From contig NZ_JASBQY010000017.1 in assembly GCF_029960645.1 (NCBI RefSeq), positions 28,423 to 92,422 on the forward strand: a DNA stretch of 64,000 nucleotides, given 5' to 3'. This document shows, one piece after another, positions 53,206 through 61,382 of the stretch (the stretch's first letter is position 1; each line of letters opens with the position of its first letter). The stretch is from Arthrobacter sp. AL12 (GTDB lineage Bacteria > Actinomycetota > Actinomycetes > Actinomycetales > Micrococcaceae). The notes below the pieces were generated by a model. It ran no database searches, had not been told where the DNA came from, and saw only the letters and a program-made list of their open reading frames with translations. A program made the position numbers and the translations under genes.

Positions 53206-53362
53206 GTGCAGACGACTCTTGACCATGATTCAGGCTAGTGCAGGCGGCTTCTGATGGAAATGCCGGCAGTGCAGATTACTTCTGACAAACGGATGTCAAC
53301 AGTCCTGTGCACCGGGGCCATACTTCCGCATGAAGTGGTGCAGACGACTTCTGAAAACGACA
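53206..53362. repeat. Right terminal repeat (IRt) and TniA-type internal repeats
   Basis: The terminal 25 bp are 53338-53362. Inside lie three more copies of the GTGCAGxxxxCTTCTGA motif in the same orientation, at 53206-53225, 53238-53257 and 53269-53288, and a more degenerate one near 53308. Such arrays are TniA binding sites in Tn5053. They fill the 171 bp upstream of tniA. Confidence 0.85.
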
Positions 53363-53367
53363 ATGCA
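53363..53367. repeat. Target-site duplication, right copy (ATGCA)
   Basis: Identical to the 5 bp at 43594-43598, which fixes the right boundary of the transposon. From here to the GrpB gene (53574) about 200 bp contain no recognisable gene. Confidence 0.9.
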
Positions 53368-53573
53368 GATCAGCGGCGTGTGCAACCGGTGGAGGACCGG
53401 CTTACGGGCGGTGTCTGCTGCCTGCCTTTCCGAGACTCGCGAGCTAAGGTTCCCGATCCACTGCCCTCCGCTCTCAACTGTGGCGACGCCGTGGAGGGCC
53501 TATCGGGCCCACCCAAGGCGGCAGCGGCGTGGCTTCAGAGAGTGCAGACACCATCGGGACCAGAATCGGACGG

Positions 53574-54077
53574 ATGGACGACGAACAGCCGGTGACACTT
53601 GTGGCGAGCAGATTCGAGGAATGGGCGGACCACTATGCCCGGTTCGCCGCGGCGATCCTCGAAGTGCTCCCCGAAGCCCACTGCGAACACATTGGTTCGA
53701 CTTCCGTGCCCGACCTGCCGGCGAAAGATGTCATAGACGTGATCGTTGGGGTCAAGGTTTCGAACGTTCAAAGTGCAGCCCGGGCGCTGAAAATGGCGGG
53801 GTTCGACCTCGAGGGGATGAAGCCCGGCCATTACTGGCTCGCGTGGCCAAGCCGCCGCCATCGGGAATCCGTGGTGCACGTCGTCGCATTCGAAGGCACT
53901 GAATGGTCTGCACGCATCGCGTTCCGGGACCTGCTCAGAGCAGATCCGGCGGCCCGCGCCGAATACCTTGAGGCCAAGAAGACTGCAGCCGAGGCAGCTT
54001 CGGGATGGAGTGACTACACGGCCGCCAAATACCCCATCGTCGCGCGCCTTCTAACGCGGGCCACTCGAATGCCCTGA
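53574..54077 (+). CDS. GrpB/UPF0157 family protein
   Basis: A 167-residue protein with a nucleotidyltransferase-like fold. Seen: the family motifs CEHIGSTSVPDLPAKDVIDVIVGV and YLEAKKTAAEAASGWSDYTAAKYPIV, and a middle segment HYWLAWPSR replacing the more usual HLHV region. Function of the family is not settled. The ATG with GGACGG upstream gives the usual family N-terminus; GTG 53529 would add 15 residues. Confidence 0.8.
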   Translation: MDDEQPVTLVASRFEEWADHYARFAAAILEVLPEAHCEHIGSTSVPDLPAKDVIDVIVGVKVSNVQSAARALKMAGFDLEGMKPGHYWLAWPSRRHRESVVHVVAFEGTEWSARIAFRDLLRADPAARAEYLEAKKTAAEAASGWSDYTAAKYPIVARLLTRATRMP

Positions 54078-54161
54078 CGACGCCCAGCGCCAGGTCCGGC
54101 ACGGAGAATTTGCACGCTGAGGGATCCCCTCGCGGGCACTGCGTCGGCATGGAGCAAGCGG

Positions 54162-54713
54162 TCAGGGTCGCGTTGTCGCGTAGAGCAGCATGTCTCGCCG
54201 GGTGCCACCAATTTCCTGATGGCTACGGAGCCGGCCCTCCAGTTGGAAGCCAGACGCTTCGGCAACGCGGCTTGAGCTACTGTTCCACGGCTCGATGTAC
54301 AGCTCGATCCGGTGCAGAGTGGGGATGGTCCAAGCGAAGGCAGTGAGTGCCTTCAACGCGCTGCTTGCGATTCCACGGCCTCGGTGCGCGGGGGCAACCG
54401 AGTAGCCAACCGTCGCACGTCCGGCCGACATGTCCTGAAGCCACAGTCCGATGGCACCGACAGCGTTGTCGGACTCGGCATCGGCGATGGCGAAGGATAG
54501 CCCTTTTCCTTCGGCGAGCCGGCCGCGCTGCCGGTAGATCCACTCCTGAGCCTGCTGTGCCGTGGGGAGCGAGGGAGGGCTGCCAATGAGCGGGATGTAA
54601 GGGTCCTCCCCGAACTCGAGGGCGAGGTGTACGTCGTCGTCGGCGAACTCGCGCAAGACGACTGAACCGTAGGTCGGTGGTGTAGCCGGCCAGGACGGTA
54701 AGCGCTCAGTCAT
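54162..54713 (-). CDS. GNAT N-acetyltransferase (RimJ/RimL type)
   Basis: A 183-residue acetyl-CoA-dependent acetyltransferase. Seen: VVLREFADDDVHLALEF at the start, a VGAIGLWLQD strand, the acetyl-CoA loop SVAPAHRGRGIASSALKALTAFA and the terminal NSSSSRVAEASGFQLEGRLRSH, the layout of RimJ/RimL-like enzymes. The substrate (protein N-terminus, small amine or antibiotic) cannot be told. Confidence 0.85.
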   Translation of the reverse strand: MTERLPSWPATPPTYGSVVLREFADDDVHLALEFGEDPYIPLIGSPPSLPTAQQAQEWIYRQRGRLAEGKGLSFAIADAESDNAVGAIGLWLQDMSAGRATVGYSVAPAHRGRGIASSALKALTAFAWTIPTLHRIELYIEPWNSSSSRVAEASGFQLEGRLRSHQEIGGTRRDMLLYATTRP

Positions 54714-54807
54714 ACCTTGATTATCACCATGGTCATCGTCTCGCTACTGAAGATTCACCCGGTCCTGCCCAAGAGAGGCCGTTTCCACACTCAGCCTGCT
54801 TCCGAAC

Positions 54808-55218
54808 CTACCGGGACGCCTGCAGCTGGCTACGATGGCTTTCCAACGCACCGATGATCGGGCCGATAACGCCGGCGAGCAGACCGGCATCTGTATTTTT
54901 GGCGGCCTTATGATCACCCTCGGCAAGCTGCCCGACTAGAGCTGCCTTTGCCTCGGAGCGCGATATGTTCTCAGGAAGCTTGAACGCAAGAACGTCAAAG
55001 TCCCGCTCTTGAAAGCGCGGAACCGATGCGCGCACTCGCCCATGGTCGGGGTTTTCACTCGTCAGATGCAAGTGTGCTCGCAGCTCAGGGTCAAAGCCGG
55101 TGGCACCGACGTATGCGATCGCCCCGTCAGCAGTATCAACCCACACATAAAGCCACGACCCGGTTGGGCTGACATTCCCCTGGCGAACCGGTATCAACCG
55201 TTTCTCAAAACGCTCCAT
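54808..55218 (-). CDS. Small protein, possible GIY-YIG-like domain
   Basis: A 136-residue protein I cannot place firmly. Seen: WLYVWVD, then IAYVGATGFDPELRAHLHL, which resembles the GIY-YIG nuclease pattern (Y-x-G-x-T, then Arg and His on a helix), but the first half-motif is YVW rather than GIY and the usual downstream Glu/Asn are not evident. The C-terminal half is helical with NTDAGLLAGVIGPIIGALESHR. The ATG has no clear ribosome site. Confidence 0.5.
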   Translation of the reverse strand: MERFEKRLIPVRQGNVSPTGSWLYVWVDTADGAIAYVGATGFDPELRAHLHLTSENPDHGRVRASVPRFQERDFDVLAFKLPENISRSEAKAALVGQLAEGDHKAAKNTDAGLLAGVIGPIIGALESHRSQLQASR

Positions 55219-55368
55219 CAACTGAGGATAAGGCCCCGCATCCGCACTGAACCGGCTGCCCGCAGGCCGGTCGGCTTACGGGCGGAGAATTTTGGCTGTC
55301 AGTTGTACTGCCGACTCTTGCGGTCGCCTGGTCACCGTAAGTTTTGTCCCTGAACGTAGGCTTACTGG

Positions 55369-56025
55369 ATGAATCAGCAGACTGATGTCGTGCTCGTCCA
55401 TGGCTTGTGGCACCAGCCGGCCCACTTCGATCCGTTGGCGGCCAATTTGCGCCGCCTAGGCGCCAGCGTCCATGTTCCTCGTCTGCATAGGGGTTCCCTA
55501 GGTGCGGACACTGCAGTAGTGCAAGAGACCGTCGACGGGTATTTGGTACCGCCAGTTGTCCTCGGGCATTCTTACGGCGGATCAGTCATCACTGGCCTGG
55601 AGCGGGTCCGGCATCTCGTGTACGTTGCGGCTTTCGTTCCGGCAGCCGGTGAGAGCGGGGCCATGTTGGGTGGTCCATCAGCACTGGTCAACGACGCCGT
55701 CCGGCATAACGACGACGGGTCCACCAGCATTGAGCCGGAATGGGCTCACGAGGTTTTGTATGCAGATTGCTCCGCCACCGATAGTGCCTGGGCCACCTCG
55801 CTCCTGGTACCTCAACGACCTGGTCATGGTCGCGGTGTACCCGGCCGCATTGCTTGGCAAACCACCGACAGCACCTATGTTCGCTGTGAACAGGACAGAG
55901 CGCTTAGCCCAGTCCTTCAAGAACGAATGGCTGCCCGATGTACCAAAGCTGTCAGTGTAAATTCGAGCCATTCACCCTTCATCAGCCAGCCTAAGTGGCT
56001 CGCCAAACACATCTTGGAGATATAG
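55369..56025 (+). CDS. Alpha/beta-hydrolase (esterase-like)
   Basis: A 218-residue hydrolase. Seen: VVLVHGLWHQPAHFDPLAANLRRLG, nucleophile elbow GHSYGG, the HLVYVAAFVPAAGES strand typical of plant-like esterases and their bacterial relatives, and a C-terminal catalytic His in NSSHSPFISQP. The length is slightly short for the family (about 230-240), but all catalytic positions are present. No operon partner. Confidence 0.82.
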   Translation: MNQQTDVVLVHGLWHQPAHFDPLAANLRRLGASVHVPRLHRGSLGADTAVVQETVDGYLVPPVVLGHSYGGSVITGLERVRHLVYVAAFVPAAGESGAMLGGPSALVNDAVRHNDDGSTSIEPEWAHEVLYADCSATDSAWATSLLVPQRPGHGRGVPGRIAWQTTDSTYVRCEQDRALSPVLQERMAARCTKAVSVNSSHSPFISQPKWLAKHILEI

Positions 56026-56109
56026 ATACCCCGTCGACTCAAACGATGCGCCGGTACGCTCAACCGTCCGTTGAAGGATCCTCTGCCGGCCGGGTGAGCT
56101 TTCCGCGAC

Positions 56110-56643
56110 CTATGAAGGCTCCCAATTCAGGACGGCGTCGCGGAGTTCAACTACCGACATCTCGCTGTCGAGGCGTAGAACCGGCAGGTCTAGTTGGTCA
56201 AGCCATGCTTCGTGAGCGGCACGGCTTCTGCCGTCGAATGCCGGATCGTCGTAGCCTTTTGCCCAATTCAGGAATTCGGACCAGGCCGCTTTGTCGAAGT
56301 CTTGGCCAGCCCGGCGGTTCACCTCGCGGGCTTCGAGGCGTCGTAGCCGCTCACGGGAGTCGAGCGTCAAGAAGACCACGGCACCGCACTCTGCAACGAT
56401 GCTCTCGCCCCAGCCCATCATCGACCCGGACAGGACCCAGCCCTCCCGAGGAACGAACACGTCGCGCATCAGAGCCCGCCGAGCGTTCTCAGGACGCTTC
56501 TCGAGGTAAGGCGGGACGGTGGGCACCCAAAAATAGTCATCGGCGTCCGCGTGAGGAACCGACCAATAGCCAGCCAGAGCCCGACCGAGCGTGGTCGTTC
56601 CGCTACCGCTAGCCCCCATCACATGAACCCTCGCACGCTGCAT
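56110..56643 (-). CDS. P-loop kinase-like ATPase
   Basis: A 177-residue AAA/adenylate-kinase-like protein. Seen: Walker A GASGSGTTTL at residues 10-19, HADADDYFWVPTVPPY, a second Walker-like segment (AVVFLTLDSRERLRRLEAREVNRR) and an Arg-rich lid. Proteins of this type are common small-molecule or shikimate kinase-like ATPases of unknown substrate. The start ATG is directly upstream of the P-loop strand. Confidence 0.8.
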   Translation of the reverse strand: MQRARVHVMGASGSGTTTLGRALAGYWSVPHADADDYFWVPTVPPYLEKRPENARRALMRDVFVPREGWVLSGSMMGWGESIVAECGAVVFLTLDSRERLRRLEAREVNRRAGQDFDKAAWSEFLNWAKGYDDPAFDGRSRAAHEAWLDQLDLPVLRLDSEMSVVELRDAVLNWEPS

Positions 56644-56760
56644 GACTCAATTATCCGGGTGGGGCACGGGCAAGAGTGCAACCCGCGCGCTTAGGGATCC
56701 CTTGCCGGACGTCAAGCAATAGGCATTCCGTTTTGCAAGAGCCCCGGTTAGATTGACGCC

Positions 56761-57000
56761 ATGGCAAATGCCTCTGAGGGTCCGCTTCTAAGAAGGTTCA
56801 AGCTTGTTGGGGTGCTCGGCCTCCTGACGATCTCGCTTCTGGGCACTCTAATCCGGCTAGCTACTGGCTGGTCTGAGTGGATTACTTACGGCGTTCCGTT
56901 GGTCGTGTTGATTCTGGTGACCCTTCCACTGCTTCGCGCCGCTCAACGCCAGCAAGCAGGGAGGCGCAATGCGCAGTCGAATTCCGAAGAAGCAGCCTGA
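56761..57000 (+). CDS. Small two-helix membrane protein
   Basis: A 79-residue protein I do not recognise. Seen: basic N-terminus, two hydrophobic helices (VGVLGLLTISLLGTLI and YGVPLVVLILVTLPLL), and a polar C-terminal tail rich in Gln/Asn. The ATG is the first in frame; the ribosome site is weak. Confidence 0.5.
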   Translation: MANASEGPLLRRFKLVGVLGLLTISLLGTLIRLATGWSEWITYGVPLVVLILVTLPLLRAAQRQQAGRRNAQSNSEEAA

Positions 57001-57118
57001 TGCAGCAGTTTCTCTAGCGTCCAATTGCCGGCCCTACCGTCGGAGGCCCCTGTCCTCAAGGGGATCCCCCATGGGGACGGTCTGAAATCGCGGGGGCCAT
57101 CGTTCGCTGAAGACAGCT

Positions 57119-57493
57119 TTACTCTGGATCGGTTTCCTGATCTTTGCGGGCATCGCCGTCTGGAGTGTCGGCTCTGGGGCCTTCCTCTTCGGCTTTCTTT
57201 CGAGCATAGTCACGCCGAACCAGCGCGAGCACGCCAAGTTCAAGGATCAAGAATGATGCGATGCCCGCCCAAAGTCCGAAAAGAGCCTGCACGAAGGCGA
57301 ACGCCAAAAAACCAGGGCCTACGAGCACAAGCAAGAGCGTCAACGGTGAAAGTTGCTGAGATTCGGCGCCCATCCAGCCCTCGGGAGCGGTGATCCATTT
57401 GCCAAAACGACCCACTCTCCGGTGGGGTCCGCTGACGTCCATGCCATAAATATAGGCTGCCGCCACGCCAACAACCCTCAGAGACGTGTGCAT
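57119..57493 (-). CDS. Small membrane protein with start codon inside the IS256 target duplication
   Basis: A protein of up to 124 residues, unrecognised. Seen: two hydrophobic helices (LTLLLVLVGPGFLAFAFVQALF and an adjacent GIASFLILELGVLALV) followed by a charged tail (YARKKAEEEGPRADTPDGDARKDQETDPE). The distal ATG lies within the 8-bp target duplication of the IS256-family element, so the insertion has separated the gene from its native upstream DNA. An internal ATG (MDVSGPHRR, 57442) may be the real start. Confidence 0.5.
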   Translation of the reverse strand: MHTSLRVVGVAAAYIYGMDVSGPHRRVGRFGKWITAPEGWMGAESQQLSPLTLLLVLVGPGFLAFAFVQALFGLWAGIASFLILELGVLALVRRDYARKKAEEEGPRADTPDGDARKDQETDPE

Positions 57494-57496
57494 CCC

Positions 57497-58923
57497 GGTT
57501 ACGTCCCGTGGAGTGGTGTAGATCTCCGCAGTTGCGCGTTGCTCCGGTGACGTAGTGAGCCATCGTGCGATGGTCAGTGAGAACCGATCAAAGAACTCAC
57601 AAAGGACACAAACACACGATGGCTCTAGACCAGTCTGCCCTGCTTGACCTCCTTGGCCAACTGAAACTCACCGATGTCTCCGATCGGATCCGTGCCGCTA
57701 CCGAAACCTTGTACCAGCAGCTCATCGAGGCCGAGGCGACCGCGTTCATCGGCGCCGCCCCGTTCGAACGCTCCGAGGCGCGGACCACCCAGCGCAACGG
57801 GTCCCGGCCCAGGACGTTGACGACGACCGCCGGGGACCTGAACCTGAAGATCCCGAAGCTGAGGAACGGGTCGTTTTTCCCGGCCCTGCTCGAACGCCGC
57901 CGCCGCGTGGACCAGGCCCTCTACGCTGTGGTGATGGAGGCCTACCTGCACGGGGTCTCCACCCGCAAGGTCGATGATCTGGTCAAGGCCCTCGGGGCCG
58001 AGACCGGGATTTCCAAGTCCGAAGTTTCCCGGATCTGCGAGGACCTGGACCACGAAGTCGGTGCGTTCCGGGACCGGAACCTTTCGGCCATGGACTACCC
58101 GTACGTTTTCCTGGACGCGACCTACTGCAAGGCCCGCGTCGGGCACCGCGTCGTGTCCCAGGCAGTCGTGGTCGCCTTCGGCGTGGCGGCGGACGGGCGG
58201 CGGGAAGTCCTGGGCTTCGACGTCGGCGACAGCGAGAACGAGGGATTCTGGACCGCGTTCCTGCGGTCCTTGAAGGCCCGCGGACTGGACGGCGTGAAAC
58301 TAGTGATCTCCGACGCCCACAGCGGCCTGAAGAAAGCCATCGGCACGGTGTTCCAGGGCGCGGCATGGCAGCGCTGCCGGGTGCATTTCATGCGCAATGT
58401 GCTCTCGACCGTGCCGAAGGGATCCCAGGACATGGTCGCCTCGATCATCCGCACCGCCTTCGCCCAGCCCGATGCCGGACACGTGAACACCCAGTTCGAC
58501 GAGGTCACCCGGATGCTTCTCAAATCCCACCCGAAGGTCGCTGCGATGCTCGGCGACGCCCGGGACGACGTGCTCGCGTTCACCGGGTTCCCGGCCAGGC
58601 ACTGGCGTCAGATCTGGTCCACGAATCCCATGGAACGTGTCAACAAGGAGATCAAGAGACGCACTGACGTCGTCGGGGTCTTCCCCAACCCGGCTGCCCT
58701 TCTCCGGCTCGCCGGCGCGGTCCTGGTCGAGCAACATGACGAATGGGAAGCCGGCGACCGCCGCTACCTCTCCGAGGCCTCCATGGCCGAACTCACGGCC
58801 ATGAACACCACACCCGCCACGCCGATAGAGGAGGCGATTTTGCTCCCTGAACTCACGGCAGCATAATCAACTAACTGACCTGCACGGTGTCGAGAAAACT
58901 CCACCACTCAGCGGGACGTAGCC
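57497..58923 (+). mobile_element. IS256-family insertion sequence, intact
   Basis: A 1,427-bp element. Seen: imperfect terminal inverted repeats of about 24 bp (left GGTTACGTCCCG..., right in reverse complement GGCTACGTCCCG..., then GAGTGGTG in both), flanked by an 8-bp direct repeat TGCATCCC at 57489-57496 and 58924-58931. Eight or nine bases is the usual duplication of this family. It contains a single full-length transposase gene. Confidence 0.88.
57619..58866 (+). CDS. IS256-family transposase
   Basis: A 415-residue mutator-type DDE transposase. Seen: catalytic Asp166 in VFLDATY, Asp232 in VISDAHSGLKKAI, and Glu339 in TNPMERVNKEIKRRT, with CRVHFMRN between. All three are present and the length is normal. 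The ATG is preceded by AAAGGA at about 12 bases; a GTG at 57565 extends the frame without support. It probably still works. Confidence 0.93.
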   Translation: MALDQSALLDLLGQLKLTDVSDRIRAATETLYQQLIEAEATAFIGAAPFERSEARTTQRNGSRPRTLTTTAGDLNLKIPKLRNGSFFPALLERRRRVDQALYAVVMEAYLHGVSTRKVDDLVKALGAETGISKSEVSRICEDLDHEVGAFRDRNLSAMDYPYVFLDATYCKARVGHRVVSQAVVVAFGVAADGRREVLGFDVGDSENEGFWTAFLRSLKARGLDGVKLVISDAHSGLKKAIGTVFQGAAWQRCRVHFMRNVLSTVPKGSQDMVASIIRTAFAQPDAGHVNTQFDEVTRMLLKSHPKVAAMLGDARDDVLAFTGFPARHWRQIWSTNPMERVNKEIKRRTDVVGVFPNPAALLRLAGAVLVEQHDEWEAGDRRYLSEASMAELTAMNTTPATPIEEAILLPELTAA

Positions 58924-59152
58924 TGCATCCCCGCAGGGGAGAGTCAGAAAGCGACATTACAGCTGAAAAAGTGTGCCCTTCAGGGTTCCCCAAACAGATC
59001 TAGCGGGATACGGGACGATTGATCCCCGTGGAACCTTCGTCACTTCATCTTTCCTGCAAGCTATCGAGTTTCCTGCCCCTATTCTCACTTGTTTGAGACG
59101 TTTTGTTCTGTGGGGACGTATATAGATGAAAGCTCGTACGGGAGGGGGGACG

Positions 59153-59737
59153 GTGGCTGATTCGGCTGAGGAGCTGCAAGGATTTGATGACCTGGCGTTG
59201 CTTGAACGCGTGGGGCAACGGGATCAGGTCGCGTTTGACGTGTTGTATAGCCGGTACGTGCGGCCGGTGGCCTGGATGGCGCGCAGCATGCTGCGTTCGT
59301 CCCAATCAGCCGAAGACGCTGCGCAGGCGACGTTTCTGGTTCTGTGGAGGAAGGCCGGACGGATCAAAATCGAAGGCTGTTCGCTGCTGCCTTGGCTGTT
59401 GGGAGTCTGCAGGATCGAGTGTCGCTCCATGCTCCGGAAGGATCATTCACTCGATCGCCGCGGCATGGAAGTGGCACGGGAACGGCCCTCGGACGGTCCT
59501 TCCCCCGAAGAATTAGCCATCGAGTCGGAAATGGTTCACATGATCGATCTCTACGTGGCGCGGATGTCCGACATAGACCGGTGCATCTACCGGCTCTGCC
59601 TCGTCAAGGAGGTCAGCTACGAGGATGCTGCCAAGGAGTTGGGAATCACTCACGGGGCAGTACGTAACCGGTTGTCACGGCTGAAAGCCGGTCTCCGCCG
59701 TCACCTTCCATCTCAAGGAACAGAGGCACCGAAATGA
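59153..59737 (+). CDS. ECF-type RNA polymerase sigma factor
   Basis: A 194-residue alternative sigma factor. Seen: region 2 (FDVLYSRYVRPVAWMARSMLRSSQSAEDAAQATFLVLWRKAG) and region 4 (DRCIYRLCLVKEVSYEDAAKELGITHGAVRNRLSRLKAGLRRHL) joined by a short linker, no region 1 or 3. GTG 59153 follows GGAGGGGGG; an ATG nine codons upstream has no such site. It overlaps its partner (ATGA), which is probably the anti-sigma factor. I could not identify a matching autoregulatory promoter in the 286 bp upstream to the IS transposase. Confidence 0.88.
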   Translation: MADSAEELQGFDDLALLERVGQRDQVAFDVLYSRYVRPVAWMARSMLRSSQSAEDAAQATFLVLWRKAGRIKIEGCSLLPWLLGVCRIECRSMLRKDHSLDRRGMEVARERPSDGPSPEELAIESEMVHMIDLYVARMSDIDRCIYRLCLVKEVSYEDAAKELGITHGAVRNRLSRLKAGLRRHLPSQGTEAPK

Positions 59738-60528
59738 ACACCGAGATCCCGACGTGGCCTGCGCAGGCCGACCTCGAGAGGATGCACGCGGCAACTGTTG
59801 CCGGCATCCAGGAACACCGCCGAAGCCAGCGCCGCTCAAAAATCGCGGCGGTAGCAGTGACCGCCGTGCTGGCTATGGGATTTACGGCCGGGACCGTCAT
59901 CAGCTTGCCCAAAGGCGACGTTGTAGCCGGCCCTGCAACAACAACTGCGCAGCCAAGCCACCCAGGCGGACCCTACAAAATCGATGACACGCTGGAGGCT
60001 TTCAACGGCCTCTCCTACGACTATGACCCCGTTCGATTGCCGAATCAGCTTGCCGAGCTCAGTGAACTAGTGGTCTCAGGCACTGTTGCGGGTTTCAGGG
60101 AAGGCCGGTCTCTGGCCTTGGCGGGAAACTACCCGGCGGATGGGTCAAGATCGGTAGTCCTGGTTCTGACCCACGTCACGGCGGCCAGAGGTGAACTGGT
60201 CGACGGGAACGACGGCCGCATTTATGTGGAGTTGCGCAACCCGGGCCATCCAGACCCCTCATTTTATGACAAGGCGTTCCCTTCAGGCGCTGTCGTGGTC
60301 GCCTATCTCGTCCCGGCTCCGGCGGGACAGCCGAGGGCCGACATTGACGTAACGGCAGCCAGTCGGGCTGCCGGAGTCCCCGCCGGGCAGACGCTGTACC
60401 TTCCGGCAAATCCACAGGGTCTGATCATGCAATTCAGTGGAGAAGATGTTGTTTGGCCTCTCATCGGCGCCCACAAGCCAGGCAGCATCGCAGAAACGCT
60501 ACCCGAGGGCGACCTAATCGCCGAATAG
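59734..60528 (+). CDS. Membrane protein coupled to the ECF sigma factor, putative anti-sigma factor
   Basis: A 264-residue single-pass membrane protein. Seen: a cytoplasmic N-terminus of about 36 residues (WPAQADLERMHAATVAGIQEHRR), one helix (about 37-58, IAAVAVTAVLAMGFTAGTVI), then an extracytoplasmic domain of about 200 residues with no family I recognise. The cytoplasmic part is short and lacks the HxxxCxxC of zinc anti-sigmas, so the role rests on its 4-bp overlap with the sigma gene. Confidence 0.65.
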   Translation: MNTEIPTWPAQADLERMHAATVAGIQEHRRSQRRSKIAAVAVTAVLAMGFTAGTVISLPKGDVVAGPATTTAQPSHPGGPYKIDDTLEAFNGLSYDYDPVRLPNQLAELSELVVSGTVAGFREGRSLALAGNYPADGSRSVVLVLTHVTAARGELVDGNDGRIYVELRNPGHPDPSFYDKAFPSGAVVVAYLVPAPAGQPRADIDVTAASRAAGVPAGQTLYLPANPQGLIMQFSGEDVVWPLIGAHKPGSIAETLPEGDLIAE

Positions 60529-60679
60529 GTTTGGCGATGGAGGACGTCACCAACTACCGGCTCGCAGCGCTGCTGGCCGACCTGGTGAACCATGCGGACG
60601 GTCGCTCCCCAAAATGTGTCCGCTCAACGTTCCGCAAACGGAACGGCAAAACCGCCATTTCAAGCTGCGATTGAACGGT

Positions 60680-61264
60680 GTAGCTGCCGGTGGCGGCCCA
60701 GCATTGAGGCATGATCCAGAACGGGGACGGCCGCGGGACCGTCTCAGTTCCAAGGAGCGGGACGCTGCCATGAAGCCCGCAGGCACGCCACTTCGACCGC
60801 GACGACGTCGGCGCTGACAGCCCCTACTTCCAGCGCGGCGGTGATTCCCGCCTGACGAGAGTTGCTGCGCGCCGTGCTCGTCAATGAGCCGGGCCGGTAT
60901 CTGGCGGTGTGGCGCTGCTTTCTCGGCGCCGTCGTATCCTCGGTCAGCATGGCATCGATCGCAGCCTTGAAGGCTCCAGCCGCCACGACACGCCCTGCCT
61001 CGGTTTGCGTTCCGGAGGGGTAGCCGATTCAAGAGCCTGCCGGACCGTCCTTCGATGGACGCCGTGCCGGGCCGCAAGCGCACGAACAGAAAAGCCCTCG
61101 ACCCGGGCGTCCCGCCTGATCCGCGCGAACAAATCCACTCTCGACTCCACCTGATCCACCCTCCGCCGCGTCCATCCACTGATGGATCCAACCTTGAAGG
61201 TGGGGCCACGAATAACCGTCACAAGTGCCCGGCGAGTCACGAAGTGGGGCCAGAAATAACCGTC
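60680..61264 (-). pseudogene. Decayed IS21-family element: istA remnant and terminal repeats
   Basis: On the minus strand, 60944-61240 encodes an IstA-like N-terminus (VDLFARIRRDARVEGFSVRALAARHGVHRRTVRQALESA), which then continues in other frames (AAIDAMLTEDTTAPRKQRHTAR, then RLIDEHGAQQLS), showing at least two frameshifts; the catalytic part and istB are missing. Upstream, two near-identical 20-bp direct repeats (61201-61220 and 61245-61264, 2 differences) of the form TGGGGCCA..AATAACCGTC match the multiple terminal repeats of IS21 ends. It cannot be functional. Confidence 0.7.
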
Positions 61265-61382
61265 CTACCGGGGCCATCCAAACCTGTCACAGCCATGGAA
61301 GTGCGTTTCCAGAACCAATGCCAAGGGTTTCATACGTCTTAAGGCTCGTTCGGAGGTGACAATGTTCCGTAGAAGGTTCGGT

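Larger units (their letters stand above)
43599..53362 (-). mobile_element. Tn402/Tn5053-like transposon carrying an RHS gene, 9,764 bp
   Basis: A complete unit transposon. Seen: 25-bp terminal inverted repeats starting TGTCATTTTCAG on the left and, in reverse complement, TGTCGTTTTCAG on the right; flanking 5-bp direct repeats ATGCA; additional terminal repeats at both ends; and a tniA-tniB-tniQ-tniR module in the standard order from the right end. The left 5 kb hold the cargo: an RHS/YD-repeat gene and a small membrane protein gene. Intact ends, intact duplication and open tni frames indicate a recent, possibly still active insertion. The gap 43647-43902 contains no gene and should hold the cargo promoter. 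Confidence 0.93.
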
